DNA of 64,000 bases from Erpobdella octoculata (Eukaryota > Annelida > Clitellata > Hirudinida > Erpobdellidae). Positions 1 through 11,596 of the stretch are shown in pieces (within the stretch, counting starts at the first letter, position 1; each line of letters starts with the position of its first letter). The notes beneath the pieces are model-generated. The model saw only the letters and a program-made list of their open reading frames with translations, was not told the DNA's origin and did no database searches. Location: contig OZ022244.1 in NCBI GenBank assembly GCA_963978895.1, forward strand, positions 3,860,203 to 3,924,202, read 5' to 3'. A program made the translations under genes and the position numbers.

Positions 1-950
1 ACAATGGATCAAGGAAATAAATGAACAAACTTGAGTTTATTGTAATTACTTTTATTCACGATCAATACAAAACCTTGCGTGGCCTTGAAATGATTTATAC
101 AATGCAGACTCGCTTAGTTTTAACTTTTATAATTGTTTGCAGGTAAAAAGCTGGATTGAAAGAGCTGTCATAGAACTAGAAAAAAGGAATTGTTTGAGAG
201 ATTTTTTTTTATAAATCAAAATATCCAGAAATGTTTCAGTGAATAAGTATAAAATAACTTTGGAGTTTTTTTTATTTTGTATTTTGCTGGGAGAAATTGA
301 TTATAGTACGGTTGTGCTTTTATGTAAGTTCAGATTTATTGTGAGCTGAGATAAGATGGTGAAAGCAACTTGATGGCTTAAGAATAGTACCATTTTTGAA
401 AGCCTATCACGACTGCCATGGAGTGTGGTAATGTTCGCCGAACTCATGGCCAATGATTGAATCTGTTGTTATTTATGGAAGACGAAAGTTTCTTTCTAAG
501 CATACTCTGCCATACTGGACAAGTGTATTTCAGTATGGGCCGGAAGACAGTACAAGCTTAAAGCATCGACCCTCTCGTATTAGGATCTTCAAGTTCACAC
601 AACGTTATCACATGATCATTTTATTTTAAATTGGATGTGTCGATCACGTCCAGCAATCTAATTTATGTCACTCGTTCAGTATTATGGAAAGAGGAGGGTT
701 CTTTGTTAGCGTTCCGATGATAATTTTTTTGTTTTTTTGAGTAAAGGTTTATTTTATTCAATGCAGACCAGTTGGCCAGTTGCTGGACGATCTCCTCAAT
801 TACATTTACCAACTTTCAATGCCGTTGTGTCATCGATGAATTCAAGCAATCTGCATTCCAGCTTTCAAGATGACAAATATCAAGAGTCCTGAATCATTAT
901 TCTATTCAACGTCACCCAACTCAATTGTGTTTTGCCGATCTTTACCCTCT
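1..950. other. Non-coding stretch, no gene recognised
   Basis: AT-rich sequence with no open frame resembling a protein family, no splice-flanked exon candidate and no clear repeat. It may be intergenic or intronic sequence of a gene outside the window. Confidence 0.5.
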
Positions 951-954
951 GCTG

Positions 955-1940
955 GTATCGAGACACTTGGGCGGACGTCAGTTAGGCGTGCGAAATTTGG
1001 GCGGATCCATATAAGCGCACGACAAATGGGTGGATGGACATTTAGGCGGACAACAAATTTGTGGATGGACATTTAGGCGGACGACAAATGGGGGATGGCC
1101 ATTTAGGCAAACGACAAATAGGCGCATTTATGCGCGAGCAACTTATGGTTTTGCAATGTATGTAAATTTAAGCTTATGCAATAAAAAGCTTGAAGTGATA
1201 TTTACTAATTAAGGATGTTTCGAAAAAATTTGTAATTTGAAGGATATAATAAAACTTTGTTGAATAATTATGAGCAGATTTGGTGAGGGGTGACATTATA
1301 GCTTTCAGTCACTGTTCCTGTGTCACCATCCAACTTTCTGGTCAATCAGGACATGCAACAGCAGAAAACATAGTTCTTGCAAAGCGCGACCGGAATTGAT
1401 AACTTATCTTCGAAGAAGTATCGCACACTAGACGACCGTGCTCGGAGTGCCGTAGCTGCATTTGGACGTGCAGAAATCCTCACATATTTGCAAGCTATTC
1501 GCTCATCTATCAAATGCTTAGTTGTTGATTATATGTATGTAAAGAATGTAACAGTTTAAATAAAAATCATTACAAACTTCTGCTTTCTTTTTAATTGTTG
1601 TTTATTTACGTTTATCTCAAGACAGAAACAAAATTTCTTCCTTGAAAGCTCTAATGCTCACAGACAAAAGATCAAGCAATAGTTACCGAAAAGCTGACCC
1701 ATAAAACCAATAGATTACACTTTTAGCCAAATTAAATTTCAAGTGGATCAAAAATCAGTATATTATCAGCCAAATTGTCGTTGCCTAAATGTCGCGCCCT
1801 TAAATGCCGCGCCCCTAAAATGTCGCGTTCCTAAATGTTGCACCCCTAAATGTCGCGCCGCTAAATGTCGCTACGCCTAAATGTAATTCCGCCCATATGT
1901 CCATCCGCCCATATGTCTCTGCTTATATGTCGCGCGTCGA
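955..1940. repeat. Dispersed repeat, copy 1, with minisatellite-like ends
   Basis: Begins at TATCGAGACACTTGGGCGG and carries degenerate tandem units of about 30 bp containing GGCGGACGACAAATGGG and GGATGGACATTTAGG (955-1135). A unique core follows, ending near AACAGTTTAAATAAAAATC (about 1550). A further run (about 1780-1935) of CTAAATGTCGCGCC-type units looks like the reverse complement of the left-hand units. A second copy lies at 23345-23835. The short open frame at 1377-1559 is inside the core; its segment DRARSAVAAFGRAEILTYLQ is partly kept in copy 2, but I do not recognise it. The structure suggests a non-autonomous mobile element with inverted terminal arrays; the class is not determined. 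Confidence 0.6.
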
Positions 1941-2509
1941 AGAAGGAGAAGATCCATCTGATAATGTATGCAGGGACTTCCAAAATAGCTGATTTAACTA
2001 AGCAGCGTGCGTTTTTGTATACAAAATTATATAAAAATGAAAAACTCATTATTTTGTTTAAAAAAAAACAGAAATATAAATTAAATAAATTAAATTGAAA
2101 TAAAAATGTTGCAAGTTCGAAAACAGAAATTCTGGTTTGTTCAAAAGATAACGAGGTTTATATGAATTTATTATAACACTAATAATAACTTAAGTAATAA
2201 AAATCAGATTTTTTGGAGCACTTCTAACGGATCTGCAGAAATGATCTTTAAATGAAAGTCTAGTTCACAGGGACACTTTCTAAGTTGTTTTAAGATATAC
2301 TGAGACCAAAGTCCATAGCAATTTCGTATCGCAAAAATATTACCCCGACCAAAAGTGAACAATTTTTTTTTATATTCACTATGTCGTTTAACGTTTTCAT
2401 CATCCTTATAACCACTGACATTTTTGTGCCCGTGGACATCCGGACAAGTAAAGCATGTAACACAAATTTAATAACTTAAGTATACGTAATACAAATAATA
2501 ATGTGAACG

Positions 2510-2710
2510 TTACTGACCCATGTAGTTGCTTGAACTTTTGATGCAGTATTTGCCAGTGCATGTTGTGACTCCTGATTTTGTGGGGTCCAGCGGATCGGCA
2601 CAATTTTGATTGTCAATCTCGCACTTGTAACATCTAGCTGCCATGGATAAGTCCACCGAGATGACCAGCATAGTAACCAAAAGAAAGACTATCCCTGTCA
2701 CTGATTTCAT
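2510..2710 (-). CDS. Ly6/uPAR-type protein, first exon only
   Basis: Reads from ATG at 2710 on the minus strand. It has a basic start, a hydrophobic signal peptide and then the start of a Ly6/uPAR domain: RCYKC, then single Cys residues in NC, TC and YC (cysteines 1-5). The codons after YMG run into GTCAGT, a plausible splice donor after ATGG, which keeps the phase 1 seen in the other five family members. No second exon with the usual C-x-C...LCN pattern is visible downstream (positions below 2510). The gene therefore either continues left of the window through a long intron, or is a single-exon remnant. A YAG (ACTAG) lies a few bases before the ATG, as in the paralogues. Like other Ly6 proteins the product would be secreted or GPI-anchored. 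Family assignment is firm; completeness is not. Confidence 0.7.
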   Translation of the reverse strand: MKSVTGIVFLLVTMLVISVDLSMAARCYKCEIDNQNCADPLDPTKSGVTTCTGKYCIKSSSNYMGQ

Positions 2711-3504
2711 TTTTCTAGTCTTTTAAGTTTATCTATGAGCAAGTTCAACTTTTTGTTATTTTAAATAATTAGGTTGAACTTTTTATTGCTCAAAAGTTCC
2801 AACAACTTCAATTTTAGAAGTAAAAAAATTGCGTCGTTGTTTCCACTTTATAAAACGAGCAACTGCCCTTTAAACAATTTAATAATTATTGTGGCCACAA
2901 CATTACTAATTCAAACTGTTTTTAATTTAGTTTGTTAAGTTTAACAGATTGCTTTGTTTGTACTCTTCCAATATTGGAAGAGATTTTAACATTGGTTATT
3001 TAAAAAAAATAGAAATTTAAATATCAAACAGGAATAAAAATAAATTAAGTTGTTAAACATCGTTTTTTTAAAACTCCCTTTGCATTATCACTGCTAAACC
3101 CTTCCTTTCACATGTTAAGCACATCTTACCAATACAAAACTTGAGCACAAATGTTTCGTAAGATTTTGAAGAGATGATATATAAACCTCTTACGTTGAAC
3201 CAGGTTTAGATTTTGTTCTAACTTCACATGATATATGTCGTCTTGACAAGTTTGTTAAGAGTCGGGTCATAATGGCTCACGCGTAATTAGCGTTGAATCT
3301 TTTTTTTAGCTATTTCCTATCCACTCTAAAGGACTTTGCTCTTTGTTTTCAAATATCTTTAGGTTTTGTAATTTATAGCTACCACTAACAAGATACATTC
3401 TGCTATTTTATAAACAAATTGCTATTCTCTGTAAGTAATTAAGTAAGTTATTTAATTAAATTTAGTGTTTGACTAAGCAGTTCTACAATTTTGTGTAAAA
3501 TTAT

Positions 3505-4145
3505 TTTTAGCAGATAACTTTCAATTTGTTTAATCTGTTTTCATTGAATTAATTCATTATAGATGAAATCATGTTTTTCCGTATAGAAGAATATTTAGCT
3601 CAAAATCTATGCTACTGACTTTAAAAAAGTAACGTTTCACGTTAAACTTTGATCTTATTGTCGAACTACATGTTTTGTAAAACTGTTTGAAGTTGGCAAT
3701 GTCTGTTTTTTTTCTAAATTTGAAATGAGTTATAATGATCATAGCAGTAGGAGAAGTTCATGCAAAAAAGGGGAAAATCTGGTCTGTCCGAAAAAATAAA
3801 AATCTAAATATTTGTTTTTTCTCCCAAGAAAATTGATGAGCGCGGGGTAGATAGTGTTTTTATTTTTCATCCGTTTGTCGCCCCGTATCTTTGTGTGAAC
3901 ATATTAGTAACAGCTAACTTTTAATTTGTTTCATCTGTTTTCTTTGAATTATTTTATCATAGACATGTTTTTTACGTATAAACAAATATGTGGCTTACAA
4001 TGGAAGCACAGACAGTGACTTCAAAAACTCTGATCTTATTGTCGAACCACTTGTCTTGTTTAAAATACCCAATTTTGTAAAACAGTTTGAAGTTTGCAAT
4101 GTCTGTTGTTTCAGTTTTCAAATTTGAAATAATTTATAATCAACC
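3505..4145. repeat. Imperfect direct repeat pair of about 240 bp
   Basis: The segments 3505-3745 and 3908-4145 align along most of their length. Shared words include TTGTTTAATCTGTTTTC / TTGTTTCATCTGTTTTC, CTTATTGTCGAACYAC and GTTTGAAGTTKGCAATGTCTG. Divergence is moderate, so the duplication is not recent. The 160 bp between them is unrelated. Confidence 0.6.
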
Positions 4146-5349
4146 ACTTGAGTATTCTTATTTGGCTATTTTTTTAAATTCTTTTTCAAAAGACGTTGAA
4201 AGAAATGAAACCGCGTTTTCATATAGAAAAATAAACATAATAAAATAAATATAACAAATTTTTAATAATTAACTTAATGTTCATCAAAGCTATGAGTTTT
4301 CAGCTTTTTTGTAGGTTGGAATCTTTTCTCAGCACTTTGTAGACGACTACCGACACTAAAAGAGAAAACATTGAAGAATCCTGAATCTCTCGTAGGCGTA
4401 GGTACAGGGTGCTTTACATAAAAATATGAAAACCAAGTTCAGTCTTGCAATTGATCTTCGTTTTCGTCTCGACTCTGACAATTTCTTTATTTACTTTAAT
4501 TTTTTAACAATTCTATTTTAAACTCGAGTCATTAGTTTTCTTATGTTGATAGATTGAAAAACAAGTTCGAGACTTCTGAGTTTTACTTGGAGAAAGAAAG
4601 CTTCTTTTGGTGATTCAGCTGTATAGCATTAATTCCGTTCAGGTGAGTGTAGATATCGACTTGTTTTCAGACAAAGCTAACACTAAAAGTGAAAATCAAT
4701 TTAATAATTAGAATTTCTTGAAATGAGAATCATTCCTGGCTAAATAATGTCGTTGTGATCGCATCTTAAAAATAGACACGCAAATATTACACAGCAGGGT
4801 GATAGAGTGAACGCAATTAAAAAGCTGCGAGAAAATGTTAACGATGAAACAAATAAGCAGCTGCACTGAGTGAACTCGATATAGAAAGGGAGTAATCTAT
4901 CAATATTGCAACTGCAAGGTTCACAACTTCAAAAGAAAAGTATTATTATTTTTATTCATGATTTTAATTGTTTGGTGATCTCTAAAAGCCAGTAAATGAT
5001 GATGAATTGAACAACACCATTCTGGCACCACAGTTTTTATGAGCAAGACGTTTTGGTTCCACGTATTAGCACATTAAATTTTGGCGCAAATATTATTTAT
5101 AATTGAATGTAAACATATAACTTTTCAGTCATTATTAAATAATTGTTTTGTTTTTAAATTGTATCAATTATTTGAAACAAAAAATGTTCAGTAAAGTTTT
5201 TATAAATGTTTAAAGGTAATTATAATTTGTGGTGTAATCGCTTTAAGACGAAATGCAAAACAGAAATGACAAAGAACATCACTGCAGCGTCAAAACATAC
5301 TTTGCGTAGTCTCAACCCGCTTCATAAAACAATGTTCAACCGAATTTGA

Positions 5350-5480
5350 GTTTCCTCTCTCGCTCTCTCTCTCTCTTTCTTTCTTTTTCTCTCTCTCTCT
5401 CTTTTTCTTTCCCTATATCTCCTTTCTATATCTCTCTCTTCCTCTGTCTCCCTCTCTCTCTTCACGATATCTCTCGCTTT
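5350..5480. repeat. CT-rich low-complexity tract
   Basis: Polypyrimidine run of CTCTCT and TTTCTTT units, about 130 bp, interrupted by TATATCTCC words. Simple-sequence DNA with no coding value. Confidence 0.8.
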
Positions 5481-6105
5481 TGGTTTTTTTATTCTCTAAC
5501 TATCTAACTGCATCAGTAATTTGAAGTTGTTATTTAATATATTAATTTAGGCATTTGAATAAACAAACAGTATTTATAAATCAGTTTTGTTATTGTTTTC
5601 TCGCAACGCCACAGAATGCGATGTAATAAATCATTCTCGAGCGCATTCAAAAAGTTAAAAGAGTGTTACAACTCGAACTCGAACTTGAATAACTATAAAT
5701 TCGAAACTCGATACTGAGGTCTTAAGAACCGCATTCTCGAGTCCCATCGTAACATCTTAAACTTTATTAGCCCTAACCCGAAAAGTTAAAAATTCATAAA
5801 CTTGAAATCTTTAATTAATCTATAGATAGTATACTACACACCAATACAAAACGTCTCTTTTTATTTATCATTTTCTACAAGCGACGAAGCAATAAAACAA
5901 AAACTAAATCCATAAACGAAACTTAGCCAGAATGCAAAAATATTTCGTTCACAACTGTACGTTTGATTTGTTCCAAGAACCAATTGTTTGGGTTGATCGA
6001 CGGGCACGCAAGCAATTGATTTGCTGGCAAAAAGTTGTCAACGTTGATGTTTGTCCTAGCTACGTTAACACCCGAATTTATAAGAAGTACAATTAAGTTT
6101 GATTA

Positions 6106-6253
<148 letters not shown>

Positions 6254-6536
6254 TACTTGTTTTATTTTGTAAAATGTTTTTTAATTGAACTTTTTTTTGG
6301 CATATTTTGAACATATTGTTTTAAATTTCTAATTATCTTCATTAATAATACTGTGCAATGATATAAATTTTTATAATCATTTCTATGTTTCATAATATAG
6401 TTCTAAATACCATTAAACTTCTATTTTTTTAATTTGTTTTTTTTTAATTTTATTTGAATTTTGTAATAAAATTTTCAAGAGTATAATTAGTTTACTTAAT
6501 AATATTAATATTTGGCTAGAAAAAGCCAAAAACAGT

Positions 6537-6770
6537 AGACTCAAATGAGCCAATAAAGGCTCATTTGAGTCAGGTTAATAGCTCATTTGAGTCGGTAAAT
6601 GGCTCATTTGAGTCAAGCAACTGGCTCATTTGAGTCATGTAAATGGCTCATTTGAGCCAACAATTTTTGGCTCCTTTAAGCCAATATCAAGTGAGCCAAA
6701 ATGAACCAATATTTAGTATCTCAATTGAGTAAACAGTGTGACAATCTACTCAAATGAGCCACTTTGAGCC
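6537..6770. repeat. Array of GGCTCATTTGAGTC units
   Basis: The 13-mer GCTCATTTGAGTC occurs at 6559, 6581, 6602 and 6624, with a GCC-ending variant at 6646: a spacing of 21-22 bp with variable spacers. Reverse-oriented CTCAAATGAGCC words flank the array at about 6541 and 6748. The core TCAAATGA is self-complementary. Flanking sequence up to about 6840 repeats GAGCCA/TGGCTC words in looser form. It looks like a minisatellite with dyad-symmetric units. Confidence 0.75.
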
Positions 6771-7559
6771 ATTTTTTTTGTAATGTGGCCCATAACAAAA
6801 TTTTGGCTTAAAATGGATTGTTTTGGCTCAAATTGGCTCGTTATTTTTTCTAGTAAAATGTTTATATGTCCGCAGAAACAAATGTTTTCGTATCTTAACA
6901 AACTATCTAAAAAAAAACAAGTTTTAATAGTAAACAAAATTTAATTGAATTTTGTGTCGAAATTTTAGCAAAAAAACACTTTTAATGAAAATCTAACAAC
7001 AAAAGCTTTAGAACATATGATCACGTGTTTTCTCTTATCTGTTTTCCATTATCAAAAGCCTTCAAAGATGAATCTTCGCCCTTGCAAAAGTTGACATCAG
7101 CTGTTTCTTATTTAAAAAATTCTGAAACGATTCTTTCTCTTAATACTTCTTTTTCTGTGTTACACTTTTCTCTCTCTTTTTACAGCGTTTATGTTAACTT
7201 GCAATGTTGTTTGTGTGTTTGTGTGTCTGTTTATTTCAGCGCAAATGTTTTTGGAAACACCGCTACTCGTCCGATCAACAAAGTTGAGCAACTTCAGGCT
7301 TGGTTAGTACTTCGATGGGTGACATTGAATACATTATTCTGTTTTTAGATTTAAAAACACTAAAACAAGTGAAGGCAAAATCGAGTTTTTTAACACAAAC
7401 TTTAATTTCAAATACACTCGATTTAGAAATACGAAAAATGTTCAAATTAAGTTTTTTTTTTAAATGAATCACGTATTGTCACCCAATATAAAGCTATACT
7501 GAAATTTTCCGTTTCCTAGCTAGTCAAAAAGCTGGTTAAATTTTACTTGCAAGATTTGC

Positions 7560-7610
7560 GTACAGAGCAAGCCACACACACACACATACACAAACACACA
7601 CACAAACAGA
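7560..7610. repeat. CA-rich microsatellite
   Basis: Short run of CACACA units broken by TACACAAA. Simple sequence only. Confidence 0.8.
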
Positions 7611-7984
7611 GATTTTAACCTAAATAAAATTTTTAAAAAGAAAAATAATAAAAAGAAATAAATTTGTCTTTAAACAACGCTTGTATACTAATGTACTGCA
7701 AGGTTAAAATTAATAATAAAATAAACATACTAAAATTTTTTTATAAGCGTTACCAAGTGGGAGGCGCCGGGAAACGTGCCCCATGAACTGTTTTCTAAAA
7801 ATTTCCTTGAAATTGTGTTAGTGGGGTATTGTCTCGGATCTGCAAATACCTGTTTTTTCCCAATTAAATTCTTTATATTGAAGAGTTTTATTAGTTTTTA
7901 AATACAAAAAAACTAATGAAATTAACATGAACTGTTTTCATTATTTTTGTTAATTTTATTTCTACATCCGTAATGTCCGTAACC

Positions 7985-8775
7985 TAAATAGTAAAACCAA
8001 TACCGAACTGAAATTAGTTTCGGACTGGTTCAAAATTATAAACTATCACTCAATGCAGCAAAAACAAACTTCATAGCATTCCACAAACACCGCCCTACCC
8101 CTATGCCAGTAGCCTCTATAGAACTTTTTATTGAAAACTCTCGGATAATTATTGTATCTTCCACTAAGTTTCTAGGAGTATATATCAATGAATTTCTTAC
8201 ATGGGATGATCATATAAGTAGTGTATGTAAAAAAGTTTCTCGCAATATTGGTGTTCTCTATAAGTCTTCTCATCTATTAAGCAAATATATTTTACTTAAT
8301 AATTACTACTCTTTTATCTATCCATATTTCAACAATTGTAATATTATATGGTGCCCAACATCCAAGAAAGCAAGAAGACAATTATCAACCTTGCAGAAAC
8401 GGTGCTTAAGAGTCATCTTCAAGGCACCCTTTTTTGCTTCTGTTTCCACATTTGTTTTACCAAAGACAATTGTTGAAATTGGACCAAATTTATATCTATC
8501 AATCTTCAGTTTTTATGTTTAAATATTTCAATAATGAATTACCTGCAATGTTGAAAAATTACTCTATTTTACCAAAAAAATGTCCATTCTAATAACCTTA
8601 AGGTACTTAAAAAACTGATCTTCCATAATATTTTATAAAATACCTGGGCCCGAAGATTTGGAATAATGCGTTTGCAAATCTAAATATGTCTTCTTTACAA
8701 ACCTTCAAAAAGTCAGCAGAGGTTTTCAGTGTAAATAAAGAATTAGTTTGCTATAGGAACATCTTATTATAATTT
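7985..8775 (+). pseudogene. LINE reverse transcriptase relic, C-terminal part
   Basis: Decayed 3' part of a non-LTR retrotransposon. The frames read WFKI-KLSLNAAKTNFIAFH, then KFLGVYINEFLTWDDHIS, then KARRQLSTLQKRCLRVIF. These are the thumb and post-RT region that follows the catalytic palm in CR1/L2/jockey-type LINEs. A last conserved patch, GPKIWNNAF...LQTFKKSAE, lies near 8650-8720. The RT catalytic motif lies upstream and is missing, so the copy is 5'-truncated. Frame changes occur around 8100 and after 8522. Clade assignment within LINEs is tentative. Confidence 0.8.
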
Positions 8776-8864
8776 TACCTCAATGTTTCAAATATTTTTA
8801 TGACATTTTTCAGTTTTCATGTTGTTTATTTTATGACTTATGACTTTTTTTATTTTATTATGAC

Positions 8865-9500
8865 CAGTGATGGGCAGTAGTTAACTACGTTTAACTACTT
8901 TAGTAGTTAACTACTAGTTTAACTACATGGGAATAGTTAAGGCAAAAAGTTTAACTACCCGAAAGTAACCGGTAGTTAAAGAATAGTTTAACTACTTTTA
9001 GAGTGGTTAACTACAATTAGTTTAACTACCTAAAAGTAGTTAAAACCTAAAAAAATGAAATCAGCCTGTATAATATTTTACGCAATTTCTCAATTGACTC
9101 AACAACAAACTCACTGCTCATGTATCCTCATCTAACAAGAGTTTTTCTCAAGTTTAATACAAATCTACCAAGCAGTGCTGCTGTTGAGAGACTGTTCAGT
9201 TGTGCAGGTCAAATATTAGTACCAAGACGGTGCAAAGTGTCTGACAGTATGTTTGAAAAGCTTGTTTTCCTGCGTCATGTACTCAAACGATAATCATCTA
9301 CATGTAATAAAACGATGTTTGAAACCGTCTGTAGTAGATTGATTGACGGGATAATCAACTTATAAAATTAAAAAAAACACTTTTTCATGGCTTTATTTAA
9401 TAAATTAGATGGTGAACATAATTAATGGTAATCATGTGAGGCCTAATACAGCAATGCAATGTACAAGTTTATAGAAAAAAAGTAGTTAAAAGTAGTTAAC
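8865..9500 (+). mobile_element. hAT DNA transposon relic with shortened transposase
   Basis: Starts with CAGTGATGGGCAGTAGTTAA, a typical hAT terminus, followed by repeated AGTTTAACTAC words (8865-9045). These are echoed at 9480-9520 (AGTAGTTAACTACTTTCAAC). Between the two is only the C-terminal transposase segment. The expected right terminus (...GCCCATCACTG) and an 8-bp target duplication are not found, so the right end is degraded. Confidence 0.75.
9090..9293 (+). pseudogene. hAT transposase C-terminal dimerisation domain fragment
   Basis: An open frame of 67 codons ends at TAA 9291-9293. It contains the hallmark of the hAT C-terminal dimerisation domain: [17 protein letters not shown], then PRR, then a run ending [13 protein letters not shown]. 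The N-terminal BED zinc finger and the catalytic part of the transposase are absent, and the left terminal repeats abut this fragment after about 40 bp. This is an internally deleted, non-functional element. The assignment to hAT is confident from the VERLFS motif; the subfamily is unknown. Confidence 0.85.
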
Positions 9501-9639
9501 TACTTTCAACTACTATTTTTCAGTTTGCTGTTTCTGTAATTTTTATTTTTCACATCTTTAATCAAGTATTTTGGTAATTTTATTATAAAACGTTTTCAGT
9601 ACAAAAAACTAATAATAAATTAACATTAACTTTATTAAA

Positions 9640-10860
9640 CTTGTTACATTTTTTTCCTAATCACAAAACAAATGTATTTCAATGTTTTTAAATTTTCCAT
9701 TGGCTCCTCAAATGTTTAAACCCTGACTGCGCCCCTGATGAAAATACGAGCTAAACAATTTTTAATCCGTTTGCCATATTAACTCACCTGTCACATACGA
9801 AGCACTTACATCGAAAGAATATAAATTCTGTTATGAAAGCGTCCGTTTCGCATTGCTGACTTCGGCCGTGATCGGGCCGGCCATGCATTAGCTCGTATCA
9901 GTAGAAGGCCAACATCCCTACGTGTATTCAGGACTACATTTTCAGTCTTAGGTAGTAGCAGCTCTACGATGAGATCAGCTTCAAATGAATACACTTGTTC
10001 ATTCAGAATATGAACAGACCGTCGTCATTCCTGGCTTAATTAGAATGCTTTCTAGCAATTAAGCATAAACAATGAAAACGTTCGTTTACTGAAATTTTTA
10101 TTTAAGCTCAATAAGAAAATTTATGATTACAAACATTTGTAATAGTTTGTAAATAACATAAAAACAAACATTAATTATTACAAGCTGATCAGTAAAAACA
10201 TGTATTTTCCATATAACGTTAAAATTATTAAAAATAAAAATAAATCAAATATTAGCAAAAAAATAAATACAACATAATTCAATGCTTGCATGTATTTGAA
10301 ATACAATATCAAAACAACGCGTAATATACTTAAGTACATTGCTGCTTCACCAATTCCAAGCCACTCATTCGAAATTTGTTTACCGTAACGAAAGCAGCCG
10401 CTTTGAATAATTCTCTCATTTCACTAACGTTGAGATTTTTTTTCATTTGATAATAATAGTAAAAATAGTAATGTAGTATTTATAAAAATAGTTTTGTAAA
10501 ATTTAATATTATATAGCTATCAAAACTTAAATTATTATTATGTAATTTTATCGGTAGGTTTTTTGGTCGACACGATGATTTGTTGATGTAGAATAATCCA
10601 GACTTTGCAACCCAACTCAGATTTTTTATTTTTTTTTATTTCAAGCCTTTTAATAAAAGATTAACTAAACAAACAGCAACTGCCAGTTAATAACTGAGTA
10701 AATATTAATACACTTAATTTTTAATTCTTTTACTCAAAGTACTCAGTTGTTTTATTTGTTTCGCAGTTTGCGGAATATTGTAATAATATAACAATTACAT
10801 ATTTACTGCCTTCTGCTGCTTACATCTCACCTGTTAAAGTGTGTCTATTTGTGCTTAAAA
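9640..10860. other. Non-coding stretch; one unassigned frame
   Basis: AT-rich with no recognised gene. The minus-strand frame 9806-9994 is less AT-biased than its surroundings (it includes ADLIVELLLPKTENVVLN), but I recognise no family and see no clear splice sites. A GACTGCGCCCCTGATG word near 9725 resembles one end of a hAT-type element, but no partner end was found. Confidence 0.4.
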
Positions 10861-11400
10861 GCGGTTTTCCAGTTCAGCTTGTTATTCTTTTATTTGCTCG
10901 AAAATTGTTAAATTACTCATTTCAAGACACATTCAATCAAAAACTTTTAAGACAACATCATAGATTACATTGTTAATTTAAAATTTAAAAAAATTCAATT
11001 TTCAATATGCTGCCATAATACAAAACAAGAATAGAAATGCATAATTTTTCATTCTATTTCATCAAATTATTATCGATTTGACACAATAAATGGGCGTTTT
11101 CCTTTTTTTCTTTTCATAATTATGGATTTATTATTCTTCCCATGTCACTCCGCTGGCGTCACGCATTGCTTTCAAACAAAGCTTGACAACAAACTTGCTT
11201 GGTTTCTGTTTATTGAATCCTCCTAAGCAGGTCATCAGGTGAAAGCTTAGCTTTTCATGCGTTGCTTAGGCGTTGCAAGAATCTAGCTGAGCTTACCTTT
11301 CCTTTAAAAGAGTAAACTGCTTGGGAGTGTCAAAGAAGACTCACTGTTTCTGTTTAAGTAGAGTTTGCTTTGTTCAAGTGAGGTTGTTTTTGTGTTTAGT
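10860..11400 (+). promoter_or_regulatory. Duplicated upstream region of the 11597 Ly6 gene
   Basis: This segment is homologous to 17880-18410 upstream of the 19637 paralogue. Conserved words include GTCACTCC(G/A)(C/T)TGGCGTCAC, AATCTAGCTGA, CCTTTCCTTTAAAA and CTTGGGAGTGTCAAA. TTTAAAA at 11303-11309 is a likely TATA-type element, placing the start of transcription near 11335. A conserved CAA|GT at 11375-11379 may be the donor of a non-coding first exon whose intron would end at the AG just before the ATG (11594-11595). Promoter function is inferred from conservation and position. Confidence 0.6.
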
Positions 11401-11596
11401 ATAACATTAACTAATTTGTTTTTTGAAGATTTTATCACGTTGAAATAATTAGTTTTTTCAACGTCGAGATGCTAAGCGGATAGTGAAATACATTTTCAGT
11501 TTTGCAAAAAACCAATTTTTTAACCAAAATTTAATATTGCCCAACATTTCATCTCATATTTTTAAGAATTATTTTTACAAAAATTTATTTTTCAGC

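Larger units (their letters stand above)
2711..6100. other. Long non-coding stretch with an internal duplication
   Basis: No gene recognised. It contains an imperfect direct repeat of about 240 bp (3505-3745 and 3908-4145, listed separately) and a CT-rich tract (about 5350-5480). Near 5660-5740 are clustered TCGA-containing words such as ACTCGAACTCGAACTTG. The rest is AT-rich without coding character. Confidence 0.5.

Noticed and set aside
6537..6770. CRISPR-like array of regularly spaced repeats
   Set aside because: The genome is eukaryotic, units are only 13-14 bp with 7-9 bp spacers, and there are no cas genes.
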